64,000 bases of DNA from Anthoceros angustus (taxonomy: Eukaryota > Streptophyta > Anthocerotopsida > Anthocerotales > Anthocerotaceae). Positions 1-11,439 of the stretch are shown here, in pieces. Under the pieces are notes generated by a model, which did no database searches, had not been told where the DNA came from, and worked only from the letters and a program-made list of their open reading frames with translations. The translations under genes and the position numbers were made by a program. How positions within the stretch are numbered: the first letter of the stretch is position 1; every line of letters starts with the position of its first letter. The stretch is taken from contig MU008200.1 of the NCBI GenBank assembly GCA_010909165.1, forward strand, positions 248,001 to 312,000, given 5' to 3'.

Positions 1-760
1 CGCCCATAAACTTACCTTGTTGACTGAAATCGGACCACAGATGCCTGCAATTATTCTTGCGAGGCATCGTGTCCAGACACTCATGATAACTGCAGCATCA
101 ATGTTGGGTTTTTGTGAGAAGCTGACCCCAATTTGTCAGCGGAATCATCAGTGGGTAATGCCTCTCACTCACTGATGAGGCTTTTTGGTGCTTTTTGGTG
201 TGATGCCTCTCATCACACCAAAAAGGCTTTCGATAATACAGAATGAAAAGTGCACACACACAAGTCTCTGAACGAACGATTATTACTACTAACTACCAAC
301 CGCCCATAAGCAGGTGTTCAGCAATGGATAAACTAACTACTAATAATTAAATATCTAACAGGCATCGCCACACACCCCAAAAGCAAAGCAATTACACAGT
401 AGCCATTCACAAGGGGAGCAACCTGTAGAGGCGCCCGTAGGGGGCGAGCCCTCCGCCAAGCACTCTGACCGCCACAAACTCCCTCTCTACTAGACACTGC
501 GTTGGCTTGCAGCCGACACGAAATTCCTTTACAAGGAGCAAAGGACTCGCGAGGTTGGGAGCGTAGGACACGATACTTTACTTCTCAAAATTGCTCCCTC
601 TTATGGGAGAATCATCATATCATCCCTCCCCCAGTGCGCCATCCATCGCGCCGCCTTTCCCCTTATTCTAATATTTCCTGCCACAAAACTGCCTCCTTTT
701 CTCACCCTTCGGCGGCAAGTGCTCCTCCCAGAGGGGCTCCCCTAGCCAGCCCTGTTCCTC
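1..760. other. no gene recognised; contains a perfect hairpin
   Basis: I see no coding region that I can support here. The only clear structure is an inverted repeat at 191-225. The style of the sequence (short repeats, primer-like AC-rich stretch near 240-380) fits degraded retrotransposon LTR, but no partner copy was found in the window. Confidence 0.4.
191..225. repeat. perfect 15-bp inverted repeat, 5-nt loop
   Basis: Positions 191-205 (CTTTTTGGTGTGATG) are the exact reverse complement of 211-225, separated by CCTCT. The first ten bases also occur directly upstream at 181-190, so the hairpin arm is itself partly duplicated. No function is assigned. Confidence 0.85.
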
Positions 761-761
761 C

Positions 762-1110
762 TTACTGTGCTACCTCCTCCTTGGTAGCCTCCTCTGACTC
801 GGACTCCTCGAAGTCCATATCACTCTTGGCCTCTTCAAAATCTAAGGCCTCAGGCTTGATCTTCGTAAGGGCCTCCATGTCATCGTCGTGTGGCCAAAGC
901 ATCCTTCTCTTCACAAGGTGCAATATTTCATTGTTCGCATTGAGAATCCTGTTGTGGAGGTTGACCCCTAAACTTTGATATTCTAACTCCAACTCATCGA
1001 GGTCTTCCGGCCAAGTACCTTTCTCACATGCTCACGCACCCTCTTCAATTGCTCTTGGGCTTTTTCCTTATCTTGCCTTTCTGCCACCAACAGCAAATAC
1101 TTGGCCTCCG
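762..1110 (-). pseudogene. coiled-coil retroelement ORF, C-terminal fragment
   Basis: On the minus strand the translation contains TWPEDLDELELEYQ, then HNRI, KRRMLWPHDDD and an acidic tail ending at a stop at 762. The same order (WPE, an HL/NL-H motif, RRxL-PHDDD, acidic tail) recurs at 24319-24687 and 54590-54919. Reading upstream of about 990 needs a frame change, so this is a fragment. It is inferred to be the tail of a retroelement-borne coiled-coil protein; its function is unknown. Confidence 0.6.
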
Positions 1111-1261
1111 ACCTCCTTTTCCATGGTGGCAGCCCGATTAGCTTGTGCTTCATGGAAGCCTAGTTGCTTCTCCAGTGCTTTGTTGTCACGCATTCGTTCG
1201 GAATAGGAGATTGCATGAAGCATGTAATAGATGCATCTTCTTAACAGGGCAACTACTAATT

Positions 1262-1320
1262 AGTTTCTTTACCTCTTTTAACTTTTCACCTTTCTACCTT
1301 GTTTCACCAGTGCCGTTACT
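1262..1320 (-). repeat. LTR start fragment, same family as 62800
   Basis: The reverse complement of this stretch begins GTAACGGCACTGGTGAAA and continues for about 45 bp in close agreement with 62799-62845, where it follows a polypurine tract. It is therefore probably the 5' end of an LTR of the gag-only element at 60.8-64 kb, inserted on the other strand. Confidence 0.5.
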
Positions 1321-1479
1321 CTACATTGCGTGAAGTGATGGATGGAGTGATCATCTTGAGGATGCAGAGTTTTGTTACAATAACACTGTACATAGCTCCA
1401 CAGGCTATACACCGTTTTAGATGACAGGTAACGAAGCAATGGACGTAGTTTCCATATTGAATGCTGAAGCGTTTGAGAC

Positions 1480-1883
1480 AGCAGCAAGAGAATCACGTGA
1501 GTTTATTGAGCAATTGAAGGCTAGGCATGAAGTTGCTACGAAGATTTTGGCCAAAGCTCAAGAAAGGTAAAAAAAGTTTGCTGACAGGTACAGGAAAGAG
1601 GAAGAATTTCAAGTAGGTGACAAGGTGTGGGTGAAATTGAAGAATTTTCAACTACCACAAGGGTTGACCTCAAAGTTCATGCCTAAGTATGGAGAACCTT
1701 TCGTAGATCAGAAGCGCATTGGGAATATGGCTTACAAACTATAATTGCCTGAATGGATCTTCTCTCATAATGCGTTTCATGTCTCTTTCCTGAAACCATT
1801 TGTGATTTCAAAAGAGAATAAGGATATGAACAGAAAGGATTCTCAGCAAGGCAAGAAAGCTTGGTTTGACACGGGCTAGCACA
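1480..1883 (+). pseudogene. Ty3/gypsy integrase C-terminal fragment
   Basis: The plus-strand translation reads as the end of a gypsy integrase: a basic helix (LKARHEVATKILAKAQER), FADRYRKEEEFQVGDKVWVKLK, then KYGEPFV and HNAFHVSFLKPF, the usual end of gypsy pol before or within the chromodomain region. In-frame stops at about 1568 and 1742 replace Gln-like codons, so it is dead. It runs almost directly into the coiled-coil ORF fragment starting at 1929. Confidence 0.75.
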
Positions 1884-1928
1884 TCTGAGCATGTAGAGTG
1901 AAATATAAATGAGGCCCATGAGTGGGTC

Positions 1929-2312
1929 ATGGCCAACCAAGCCGTGAGGATTCGCGACTTGGAGAAGGAGGTGGGAGAAGTTCGCTGGAATTTGGAGGCA
2001 AAGAACCATGAGCTCGAGGAATGGGAGCTCTTTGTGCGAGGTTTGGAGATGGAGTGGGAGAATTGCCGAAAGGAGCATGAAGGTCTCCCGGAGCGATTAG
2101 CAAAGTTGGAGAGGAGAAGAGTAGAGGAGGAGAATCGTCATAAGGCGGTTATGCATCGTGTGTTGGTGTTACGGAAGAGGAGATTTCGGGCTGATTATGC
2201 CCTTCAAACGAAGCTAGTCCACCAACTTAGGAGTGAGAGGGTGGAAAATGCAGCTCTTCATGTGAGAGTAGGGGAGTTGACCTTGGAGAGGAACGCCTAC
2301 AAGGGCCTATAG
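1929..2312 (+). pseudogene. coiled-coil retroelement ORF, middle fragment
   Basis: An open stretch of 127 codons is dominated by charged heptads (RIRDLEKEVGEVRWNLEAK, then LVHQLRSERVENAALHVRVGELTLERNAYK). The ending HVRVGELTLERNAYK matches 16433-16876 and 24319-24400 almost word for word. The frame stops just where the other copies continue into the WPE module, so this copy is truncated. It probably forms a dimeric coiled coil; no catalytic motif is visible. Confidence 0.65.
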
Positions 2313-2439
2313 GTGGCTGCAATACATAGGTGAATTGCAAGAAGTGCCTTTGCAGATAAGGAATTGAAAAGGAGCTGTGAGCTTCACAGTTGTAGATATG
2401 GATGATCATGAAATCTCTTCAAATGGATGAAGTCCAATA

Positions 2440-3135
2440 AGGTATGTGTGACGTGGACTCATGTACCATACAGATCTTAGGAGATGAAGAGCACAAAGTG
2501 AGTTGTGCAGTTCTCAAGCAAAAGCTTGGAGACAGCATTGATCATATCATCTCTAAGAAAGAGATCAAATGTTGTGTAAAGGATGGAGAGGAATTGCTAC
2601 AGCCACTAATGAAGAGCTGCCTAGAGAGGACTCTTAATGATCAGTGGTTTGCAAAAATCCCCCGAGTTAATAGCTGCCTAATTAAGGCGAGTCTGCAGGA
2701 TATATAAGGGCGAGAGCAAGAGCTTTGAGAAATCATCTTCATCATAATTCAGTTTATGATGCGTTGCAAGCCTTATGTTGAGAGAGCTTTGGAGAGCTTT
2801 GGCTCTTGAGCTTGTCGTTGAGTCAAGGGCAGTAGCCAGTTAGGCGTAGATAGCCAAACTCAATTGTGTATTCTATGAATAAAGAGCGGCACCTCAAGGA
2901 GGTGGCCTGCGAGTTATCAGTGGGCGGCAGGCTACTTGGAGCGTAGCACTGCATCGTGAGGTTGAGAGCGTTGAGAATCATGCAAGTTTCCTGTGGAGTG
3001 AATTGGCAAGGTCCTAGACTGAGAGCGCTGAGAATCATGCACGTCTCCTGTGGAGTGAATTGGCGAGGTCCTAGACTGCTGGGAAGCCAGCAGTTGCCGC
3101 TTCCTTACAGACTGCATAGTGAGGGGCGTTACTCT
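2440..3135 (+). repeat. LTR-like copy, same family as 60.84-61.27 and 62.8-63.87 kb
   Basis: The stretch shares with 62990-63870 the segments 'AGCCACTAATGAAGAGCTGCC', a TATATAAGG promoter-like motif (about 2700) and a tail with GGGAAGCCAGCA. At 61.27 kb the same tail sits directly before a tRNA-Met primer site, which identifies it as the 3' end of an LTR. Here no primer site follows; a minisatellite does. It is read as a solo or truncated LTR. The short ORF at 2444-2707 inside it is not thought to be a gene. Confidence 0.6.
2961..3076 (+). repeat. 57-bp tandem duplication inside LTR
   Basis: Two adjacent copies of a unit that begins near TGAGAGCG(T/C)TGAGAATC and ends AGGTCCTAGAC, with only a few substitutions. 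Other LTR copies (61155, 63760) have the unit once. Confidence 0.8.
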
Positions 3136-3383
3136 GCATACATGGGAAGAGGAAGAGAAGCCGTGAGGGGGCATTACTCTGCATACATGGGAAGAGGAAG
3201 AGAAGCCATGAGGGGCGTTACTCTACATACATGGGAAGAGGAAGAGAAGCCGTGAGGGGCGTTATGCTGTATACATGGGAAGAGGAAGAGAAGCCGTGAG
3301 GGGCGTTATGCTGCATACATGGGAAGAGGAAGAGAAGCCGTGAGGGGCGTTACTCTGCATGCATGGGAAGGGGAAGTGAAGCC
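3123..3383 (+). repeat. minisatellite, about six copies of a 44-46-bp unit
   Basis: The unit GCGTTACTCTGCATACATGG followed by GAAGAGGAAGAGAAGCCGTGAGGG is repeated about six times with small changes. It grows out of the LTR tail, since the first words of the unit are the last words of the LTR at 61260-61275. Confidence 0.9.
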
Positions 3384-3445
3384 GATAATTATAAAGAAAC
3401 GGTCCACAGATCAAGCTAGGAGAATAGAAATATAGAATTATTTAT

Positions 3446-3612
3446 CGATCTCAGAAAATAGCCTGGTCTGTTAGGGATTAACGACTGGGACAGTAAGGAG
3501 TAATTCTATATCGATCTCAGAAAATAGCCTGGTCTGTTAGGGATTAACGATATCGATCTCAGAAAATAGCCTGGTCTGTTAGGGATTAACGACTGGGACA
3601 GTAAGGAGTATG
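3446..3612 (+). repeat. tandem repeat, three copies
   Basis: The segment TATCGATCTCAGAAAATAGC plus CTGGTCTGTTAGGGATTAACGA occurs three times, two copies with an added ACTGGGACAGTAAGGAGTA. A related single copy ends the window at about 63970-64000, so the sequence beyond the LTR is shared by both loci. Confidence 0.85.
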
Positions 3613-3999
3613 ACCGTCACGGTCGTCACGCAGTCTGGTAATCCAGTATATTCCGCATTTCTCTCAAAAGTCAATCCTCGAGACCGAGCCTGGCCTCTAT
3701 CTCACTCTCGAGGATCCACCAGAGTTTGATGGATCCACTGTCACAGATTTTTTTTTAATTTAATATTTTAAAAATAAATCAAAACAACCCCGGGGGAGAA
3801 ATCTTCAGCAAGGGTTCAGATTCCCCTATGTTACACATCGTAACATCGTATCAGATGTGACTGTCACTGTCACAGATGACTGGAATTCAGATCATGTTGC
3901 AAAAGAAATCAAGGCTATCCGGGTGACTGCAGCATGCAGCATATAAAAAACCTTGTTTATCTTACAACCTCCAAAGTGGAAATGCGATGTGTGAATGTG
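3613..3999. other. intergenic, probable 3' flank of ZIP gene
   Basis: No gene is seen. Given the minus-strand gene ending at 4000, the part nearest it is expected to hold its 3' UTR. No clear polyadenylation signal was pinned down. Confidence 0.4.
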
Positions 4000-6430
4000 T
4001 TAGCAAATCAACCGTGCAACACTCAGACAACTAACTGCCAAGGATGAGCCCACCAGAACTCCAAAAATGCTGCTCTTCACATCCAATGCCAAGGCTCGTC
4101 GCAGAAGATTGCCTCCAAAAGCAGAATACAAACCTCCACAAGCTAAGATCATCCAATGATCAAGACCATCGTAGTCTAACCCAGCAACAACCGCAAGAAC
4201 TGCTGCCACTGGACCCGTGCATCCAGTCAACGTTGCCACAAGTAGAGCCAACTGCCAGCTGGTAGTGGCACTGTACACTATTATAGCCACCGTTGCACCC
4301 CTGGGAAGACCATGCAATGAGGCTGAAAGTAGCAGGCGCATATCTAGACCAGATGTTTTGAGGCTAGCAATTCCAACTACCAGTCCATCCACAAGGGCAT
4401 GAAAGGCTACCGTTGTTGACACCAGAAGAGCTTGCCTGGCTAGAGGTGATATCTTACCCGGGCCAGAACGCAACACCTCCCTCTTTCCACTTCTGGATTC
4501 TCCCCTGCAAGAAGCAACAGCCTCAAGAACCCAAAACACTGCACATCCAGTGCAGAGCCAAGCTATAACCAGAAGGACGCCAGATTGGCCACGCAGCAGT
4601 AATTGTGCTGGGCTCCATGCTGCCACAACAAAGGCAACCCCTGATCCAAGTCCTGGAAGAACCATCGGCGGCATTCTCACCCAGCTTAACAATAGTATGC
4701 TAAAAGCACCTCCGATAAAAGGTCCCAACACAAGCAGCAAAGACGTCACTAAAGCCCATCCATTTTCCCTGCTGATGCAGAATGCGCAGGATCAGACAAC
4801 ACATCGCAACAACCTTCTGCAAACAGCAGGACAGGGCGTACTATAGTGTTGCTTGGCATAGTCCTTACTTTGGCGTCTGATCATAGCTGCCAAGTAGCGC
4901 ACTCAAGACCTCCATAAATGCTACAGAAGCCGTTGCAGCAGATCCTACATGGGAAGCATTTGCTTCCTACACAGAAGTCCTGGTTATCAGCATGCACCCA
5001 GGGCAACTTCATACGACCAAATCAGGAATACCAAAAAGAATCAGAGTTAGACCAACTACCTTCAAGCTATCAGGGATAACTTCTGCAAAGACCATCCAAA
5101 TCATGCAGCCAGCTGCAAAACCCAGGCAGAAGGGCAAGAGCTTGTGGAAGGCCTCTGCACATAAAAATGCTGGAACAGCCACTAGCGGCTGCAGTAAACA
5201 ATGTAGACACACCAATTAGCCGAGCACACTGAACTCAGGTGTTCTCTACAGCTACTAAGAAAAGAGCAGCAAGGGGAGTGGGGGGTTGGTTGGTTGGTTG
5301 CTGGTGATCATTCCTGGTTCGCACCAACGTTCTGCAGCAATTTCCTTCACGTTGCTGATATGTAAGGCCTCAGAAACCACTGCTGACGGTGTTTTCAGAT
5401 AACCCCTTATGAGAACGGGTGAAGCAACATGCTGAAGCACTGCTAACCATCTCTAAACCATCTTTTGCACGTATACTATAGCAAGAGAACTGACCTGTGG
5501 TAGGGAAGTGAATATGCTCCAGATCAATGCTTTGCGAGCAGAGAGTCCTCGTGATGCCAGGACCATGCTCACAGCCAAACCCTCCGGGATATTGTGCACT
5601 GCAATCGCAAGAGTTACCATCAGGCCCTGCGAAAGGCCATTCGATCCTGCGAAGGACACTCCAACACCGGAACCCTCGCCGAACGAGTGCAGAGTCATAA
5701 TGCCAACAACCAAGACAACTTTCCTTGCATCAACTGCTTTGAGATCAACAATCTTCATATCCTCATGACCCTCCAACACCTGCAGAAAAAGCACAAAGAA
5801 GTTAAACCATCGCCACCTGTATGTTCGGCTAGAGGTTGAAAGTGAAAGAGGAGATGCACGCTGTGTGGATCATATCGTTTCACCGTAAAACGTACAACAG
5901 ACCTTTTGACAGCACAGAATGAAGAGTCCACCCAGTAGAATCCCTAAGACGACCCAGCTTCCACCACCATACTTCTGCCCTTCCTGTATAAGATCAAAAC
6001 TGGCAGCAGTCATCACCCCCGACGCAATTCCATTGCAAATACCCGCCCAGTGCGTCCGTAGCTCCATAAAGAAAAGAGGAAGTGCGCCGAGCCCCGTTGC
6101 TGCTGCCATAGCCAAAGTGAGCAGTGCAACCGTGAGAAGGGGTACTTTTCTTGTTGCCGGCTTTCTTGTCAATTCCGTAGATCCTGCTACGCCGCCCGGG
6201 GCACGTGTGACTCCTCCCATAACTACTCGAAGGCCGGGGTCATCGAGTCCCAGGCGATTCGAGTCATCTAGAGACGTTGTAGTCTGCCCGTTTCTTAACT
6301 GTGCGCCTCTCAGAAGATTACTGCCATGCAGAGACTGTGCAGGAGCTACCATATTAGCCAGGACGACGACGATGCAGAAAAGAAGAAGAGACGTATGCAA
6401 GGTGCAGCTCATTCGCGTCCCATGAGCCAT
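4000..6430 (-). CDS. ZIP-family metal transporter (At3g08650 type), five exons
   Basis: Model: complement(join(4000..4768, 4869..4966, 5060..5188, 5495..5779, 5903..6430)), 602 aa. All introns are GT-AG and the phases close, giving 1,809 nt. Start is the ATG at 6430, just before a hydrophobic signal peptide (residues 7-30). An in-frame ATG four codons upstream (6442) is an alternative. A transmembrane segment lies near residues 105-125, and the ZIP core is in exon 2: HSFGEG (about 207-212) and HNIPEGLAV (about 238), the metal-binding helices of ZIP proteins. Exons 3-5 add PAFLCAEAFHKLLPF, AAGCMIWMVFAEVIPDSLK and a second, degenerate ZIP-like half with FHALVDGL and LHGLPRG. The order and intron positions match the plant family of At3g08650, usually about 600-620 aa. 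Predicted role: divalent cation (zinc-type) transport across an endomembrane; substrate and membrane are inferred. The gene appears intact. Confidence 0.93.
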
Positions 6431-7258
6431 GATGAAAAACAAGCATCAGGTCGAGGCCGTAGACAATCTGCCGAGTCGATAGGGTACTTCCTGCAAGCGT
6501 GCACATGAGGACCGTCCGGCTTTGTTGCATGAGGCCTGGGTAAAGTGGGGAAGAAGTATCAACCCGCAAATGTATGTAGACTAAAATAGTTCTCGGCGTG
6601 ATAAAATGGCGTGAACTTCAGAAGTCTGAGGAGGCCGCGTCCGATCGGACGTTCCACACCCGCAAACCCGTTCCATTCCCGCAAATTCTTCGGCGAGCAA
6701 TACGCGGAATTCTCGGTAGCTTTGGGCACTTCCGTTAGCTCGCGTAGCCTGATCTCCCCCCACTCGACGTCATGGTTCCTTTCAGGCCGCAGAGGTCACC
6801 CCATGACTGGGTTGCCTTCGCGAGTGAAAGGTGAATCGACGCAGCCGGGGAGTTGCTCGCCTAGCAACTTCAGCTCATACATTCCAATTGCTGGCTTTTC
6901 CGCTGCGGGCTGGCTGCATTGTGCCGGGATGATGGGTCATCATGCCTGCGTTAATGGAGAATATCCAGTGTTGCTTCCATTCCCTTCTACTGGCTGTCTT
7001 AACAAGTTTTATGATATCTCGTATATCTGCAGCTTTGCAAGTGTGGCGCCTGCCTCTTCTCGGATGTCTGCCTGAGGTAGAAGAGGACCGCAGCACTTAT
7101 TGAAAGTTTGTCGTATCTGAAATCTTCAGTGAGGATACACGTGTTATGTCAGCATGAGCAGGATTTGTCACGTATGCATTGTGTTACCATGAAGCTGTGT
7201 GGAGTAGGTGGAGCCAGGTGAAAATCCCTCTCGCGGACGGGTATAAGGCAAAGAGAAG
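6431..7258. promoter_or_regulatory. shared upstream region of two divergent genes
   Basis: The ZIP transporter starts at 6430 on the minus strand and the ceramide synthase at 7259 on the plus strand, so 828 bp hold both promoters and 5' UTRs. A perfect 14-bp palindrome, CGTCCGATCGGACG, sits at 6638-6651 in a CpG-rich part near the ZIP side. ORFs seen across this stretch have no recognisable domain and are treated as chance. Shared regulation is an inference from the layout. Confidence 0.55.
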
Positions 7259-9370
7259 ATGACCTCATTGTGGGAAAAGGAGGGTTATCCAGAGTGGCAA
7301 GATTACTACTTTGTCTGCTACTTTGCTCTTGTATTCCCCTTTGCTCGGTATCTTCTGGACTGCTTCTTGTACCAGGTTAATCTGTCCTCTCAAGTTTTAT
7401 GATCCTTGACTGCTGCCTGCTGCTTGTGTACTGTCACATACAAAATTTTTAGGCATCTATCCTCCGGAATCATCTCCCGGTAGATAGTCGGGCACGACCT
7501 TCTGGCCCATCTATAAGGTCTCCGTGCAATGAAGATCCTTGTCTGCTGCAGATGGTACCCAAATGCAAGACGCAGATCGATACCTAGCTCCTAGCTCTGC
7601 AACTAACCTCTGGGTCTTTCAAGCCCTGAAACCTCGGGATTCGATTAATCTTTTCCATGCATTGTCCTAACAGAAGCTCCCATCCCATCCGGCTCCTCAC
7701 TTTGCTTACTCGTTGGTGAAATGTGCAGAAACTCTCAAAGAGGCTGCTGAACTCCAATGTGGACAAGTACTCAAGGAAACTGGACAGTGAGGTCACCCAT
7801 AAGAATGTGCCCAAATTTACAGAATCTGCATGGAAGCTGACATATTACTTTGCGGCGGAGCTATATGCACTATCTATTACTTACAAAGAGCCTTGGTTTG
7901 GGGACACTCACGCATTTTTCCATGGCTGGCCACACCAAACCATAAAGTACTTCTCATGTCTTTGCCATCAGTATCTGGTGCTACTATGCCTAAATATCTG
8001 AGCTATTTCTGCTCTGAGAGAGGGATCAGAGGGAGTGTGATTGTGGTGGATGTGATCAGAACAGTGTGGATACAGTGTAAGTGACATTTGCTCTGCTGTT
8101 TTTTTGACAAGGTTCCAGCTCAAGGTATTCTACACATTGCAGTGCGGCTTTTATATATACAGTGTTGTGGCTCTCCTTGTGTGGGAGACAAGAAGAAAAG
8201 ACTTCTCTGTCATGATGACGCATCACATAGTCTCAATTTGGCTTATTGGATTCTCCTACATCTCTGGGTACATGGTTCTCTGGAGCAGTGAATTTGCCTC
8301 TGAGCTATCGGCTGTGCACTTAGAGATCGCGCCTTATTTTTAATTTCTATTATTATTATGCTCTGGTTGTGGCCCAGGTTTTTTAGAATTGGATCAATTG
8401 TACTGGCTCTGCATGACGTGAGCGATGTGTTTCTGGAGTCTGCAAAACTGCTGAAGTACAGTGGGCTAGACCTAGGTGCCAGTGTCTCCTTTTGCTTGTT
8501 CGTTCTTTCATGGGTTCTTCTCCGGCTCATCTACTTTCCTTTCTGGATTATTTGGAGCTCCAGGTTTGATGTCACAAACTCTGTTATATCTTCCATTCAG
8601 TAGGAGGTTGCTATCTCAGCTTAGAGTCACGGAAGCTAGCAGAAATACAGACAAGAGTATGACATGCAGCCAACTGTGCAGTACAGAATAAGCTTGCCAT
8701 TCCATGAAGAGCCACAAAACTATATCACATAGTCAATCATTATGTAGGAATTATCTTTACGGAATTCATCATAAGTTGCAGTTACAGTTGTAGGGCGGGG
8801 TATTTCATTGCCATTTTTAGATTTCATTGAGGTATTTCGAACAACACGAAAATGGAACCAAAACTTGGATGCCTCACTTGCACGTCTTTTGTGAGCACAT
8901 GGAGCCTGAAACACTGCAGGCTAAGTCTGTGTCATTGGTGAGGCGTTTGGTGTCCTGTAATGACTTACATGGTATTGCTTTCGTTTCAGCTTTCATGTTA
9001 TCAAGTACCTAGATCGCACCAATGCAAGGCACGTACTTCTTTATTATGTCTTCAACACACTGCTCATTACACTGTTGATGATGCACATTTACTGGTGGGT
9101 CCTTATATATCGAATGTTGGTTAAGCAACTAGAGAACAAGGGGACTGTTGGTGAAGACGTTCGATCAGGTACATGCGCTAACCATGAAAATCTAAGAGTC
9201 TGCTTGCTTTTGGGTTTAGTCTTATGGAATTACTTGTCTGGAGTTTGGTCGCGAATGAATCTGGTATTGATATTAGTTTGACAGTCTGTGATATTGATTT
9301 TCGTAAGGTAGTGTTATTTCCATGACAACTATTGATTGGTGCTGTTATAGATTCAGACGCCGAAGGCTGA
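7259..9370 (+). CDS. ceramide synthase, LAG1/LOH family (TLC domain), six exons
   Basis: Model: join(7259..7375, 7729..7946, 8112..8267, 8378..8563, 8990..9168, 9351..9370), 291 aa. All introns are GT-AG and phases close (876 nt). The enzyme N-acylates sphingoid bases with acyl-CoA to make ceramides in the endoplasmic reticulum. Visible family marks: first membrane segment in exon 1 ([20 protein letters not shown]); [12 protein letters not shown] opening the TLC domain; [15 protein letters not shown] with the conserved His pair at 149-150; [12 protein letters not shown] with HDxxD at 176-180; [25 protein letters not shown]; and a C-terminal GEDVRSDSDAEG like the acidic tail of plant LOH proteins. 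Length is close to plant homologues (about 300 aa). The last exon is only 20 nt. The small first exon is supported by family similarity and phase. The gene appears intact. Confidence 0.93.
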
Positions 9371-10364
9371 ACCTGATTTGCTTCCCTGGGATGTCTCGAC
9401 CCTGTCCACCGAGAGGGACGATGTGGTCTTCCTGAAAAGGGTTCTCCAAGTATTTCCAGGGTGCTCATCTTTAGAAGCTGGCATGTTACATGGAATACTG
9501 GGTGATTCATACTAATGGACTTGCTGGGGCCTGTGGGAAAAAAAGCAAGGTCATACCTTGCAGAATTCGCCTTAGCACAGATATTTCTGTGCTCTGCTGG
9601 CAAGCGGGGGCATCTTTTGTGTAACATGCGAGTGCGATGGTGTGGCTGATAGGCTAGAGTTCTGCTGAAGGCGGGAACTTTGGGGCAAGCAAGATTAGTT
9701 TATGAAGCGAAGACCCATGCTGTAGGGTCATTTCGGTCATTCAGGAGGCGTCTGGTGGTTGGGGTACTTGTTTGGTCTGGTGTGTACAATGCTGGCCAGC
9801 CAGAGTACTGCTGTTAATATCGACTTTGTGTGAAGTTTCTAGTTTGCTCTGCATTCCGCTCGAGTGTCCTATCTACAGCTACGAGGACCTCGTACTATAA
9901 CGAAAAGAACGAAAATCTCTAGGAGTTTTCGCCAAAAAGAAAAAGTCTTTAGGAGTGATCTTAGTGTCATTATGTCGTCATTAGCCTAAGCGACGGCGGC
10001 ATGCTGCCCAGCGAGAGCAAGGCACCCTGCTCACCTCCGAAGTAACAGGGAGGCGTGGAAGCACACCCAAGATAATAGAGTTGAAAGCCCGTAGGCACGG
10101 GCTTGAATGTCATGCGGTTGGTGAAGGGATAGGTTGTCGAGTTTCTCTCGGCTACCTTTGCCTTCACCAACGAGATTGCGTGCAGGGAAAGTAAGTTGCA
10201 GGCCTCCTGACTAGGTAGCATGTCGATTTGTGAAATATTTTTTTAGGAAAGGCTGGCTGGCATCCTAACTTATGCTGCCCGCTCTGAACAAAGGGTTTTG
10301 AGACGAAGGAGTTTGTAATAAGAGGTATTGTTGTAATGTACTTAAATCACCTAATGACCCTAAA
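9371..10364. other. 3' flank of ceramide synthase, no gene seen
   Basis: No coding pattern, RNA gene or clear transposon feature is recognised. The first few hundred bases should contain the 3' UTR of the ceramide synthase gene. Confidence 0.4.
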
Positions 10365-10480
10365 GAGCGTAGAGAGTTACGCAATATGCCAAAACGGAGC
10401 AGATAGCTAGGTATTATGCCAAAACGGAGCGTAGATAGTTACGCACTATGCCAAAAGAGAGCGCAAGAAACTAGATATGT
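10365..10480 (+). repeat. short tandem repeat, about three copies
   Basis: The motif ATGCCAAAACGGAGC(G)TAGATAG-TTACGCA recurs about three times with drift, directly before the LINE fragment. Confidence 0.6.
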
Positions 10481-11170
10481 TTCATAGACTTCTCCAAGAC
10501 GTTTGATAGGATCGCAAGGGCCGAATTATGGAACAACATGGAAAATGGGAGTTCACTAGTTTAAGAATCGATCATGGCTACACAAAGGCAATTCAAAGCA
10601 ATGCTAGAGTTAGATAGGGTTGCCCTCTAAGCCCCATGCTATTTAACATATATTTGTCTGACCTTCAAGACAGAATGCTTAATATCATCCCAGGCATAAA
10701 GATCCCCTGCCTCATCTTCAGCGATAATTTACTACAAGTCGCAACAACCAGACCCCTGGTCTTTAAAGACAGCTAGACGAGTTGGGGACCTACTACCAAG
10801 AGAAACACCTACTTGGTAACATGAAAAACGCAAAAATCATGGCAACCAAAGTGAACTACACAACAAAGGATTGGGAGAAGTTCACATTCAACGAAGAGGA
10901 AATCGAGCCCACAAAAGCTTTCACATACCTAGGACTTCTGTTTCAGAGCATCAGACAACACAAGCAACTGCAGATTGACCCATTTGGACATAGCAAATGC
11001 AAAGGTCCAGACTATATCGGGCAAACTCTCGAATGGCTGCCTCACGGGCATAAGGATTACCATTAGAGTGTTCAATGGCTGTGTACAGAGCAACCTCCTA
11101 TATGCAATTGAAACTTGGGGACCGTCATGAGTGATGAGTAACTGGAGGGATATAGAAGCTGCTCACATTT
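10481..11170 (+). pseudogene. LINE (non-LTR) reverse transcriptase remnant
   Basis: The plus-strand translation gives, in order, FIDFSKTFDRIARAELW, then GCPLSPMLFNIYLSDL, then LIFSDNLL in place of the usual (A/F)ADD catalytic box, and finally a FTYLGLLFQS motif (10915-10955), the standard order of LINE reverse transcriptases. Stops at about 10560 and 10770 interrupt it, and the catalytic Asp pair reads SDN, so it cannot be active. No endonuclease domain or poly(A) end is visible. Confidence 0.8.
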
Positions 11171-11439
11171 CAGAAGACTCTTGAAGCTTAAAATCAGCAA
11201 GCAACATGCAACCATGCCTCCTGGTGACCACATTCTTGCTCGGAGTACCTTTGTGGTCCAGCCTTCGGCACGTTGACACCAGATGCTCGATGGTCATGCT
11301 AGGTCAGTCTCCACTGATTGGGGCGCATCCATTTCCCTTTGCGAGACGTCAAAATGCGAAACCATCTATATTTGTATATCTGTTGACCTTCGTCAAAATC
11401 AATTGATCGAATGGGACATTGGCTCCACTCAAACTGTCC

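Noticed and set aside
2444-2707. 87-codon frame as a gene
   Set aside because: The DNA recurs in the LTR at 62990-63170 with stops and frameshifts, so it is LTR sequence.
3123-3383. Evenly spaced repeats that could be mistaken for a CRISPR array
   Set aside because: The units are directly adjacent without unique spacers, and the context is a plant LTR.
6611-7096. 154-codon and 73-codon frames between the two divergent genes
   Set aside because: They have no domain, overlap on both strands and lie in the shared promoter region.
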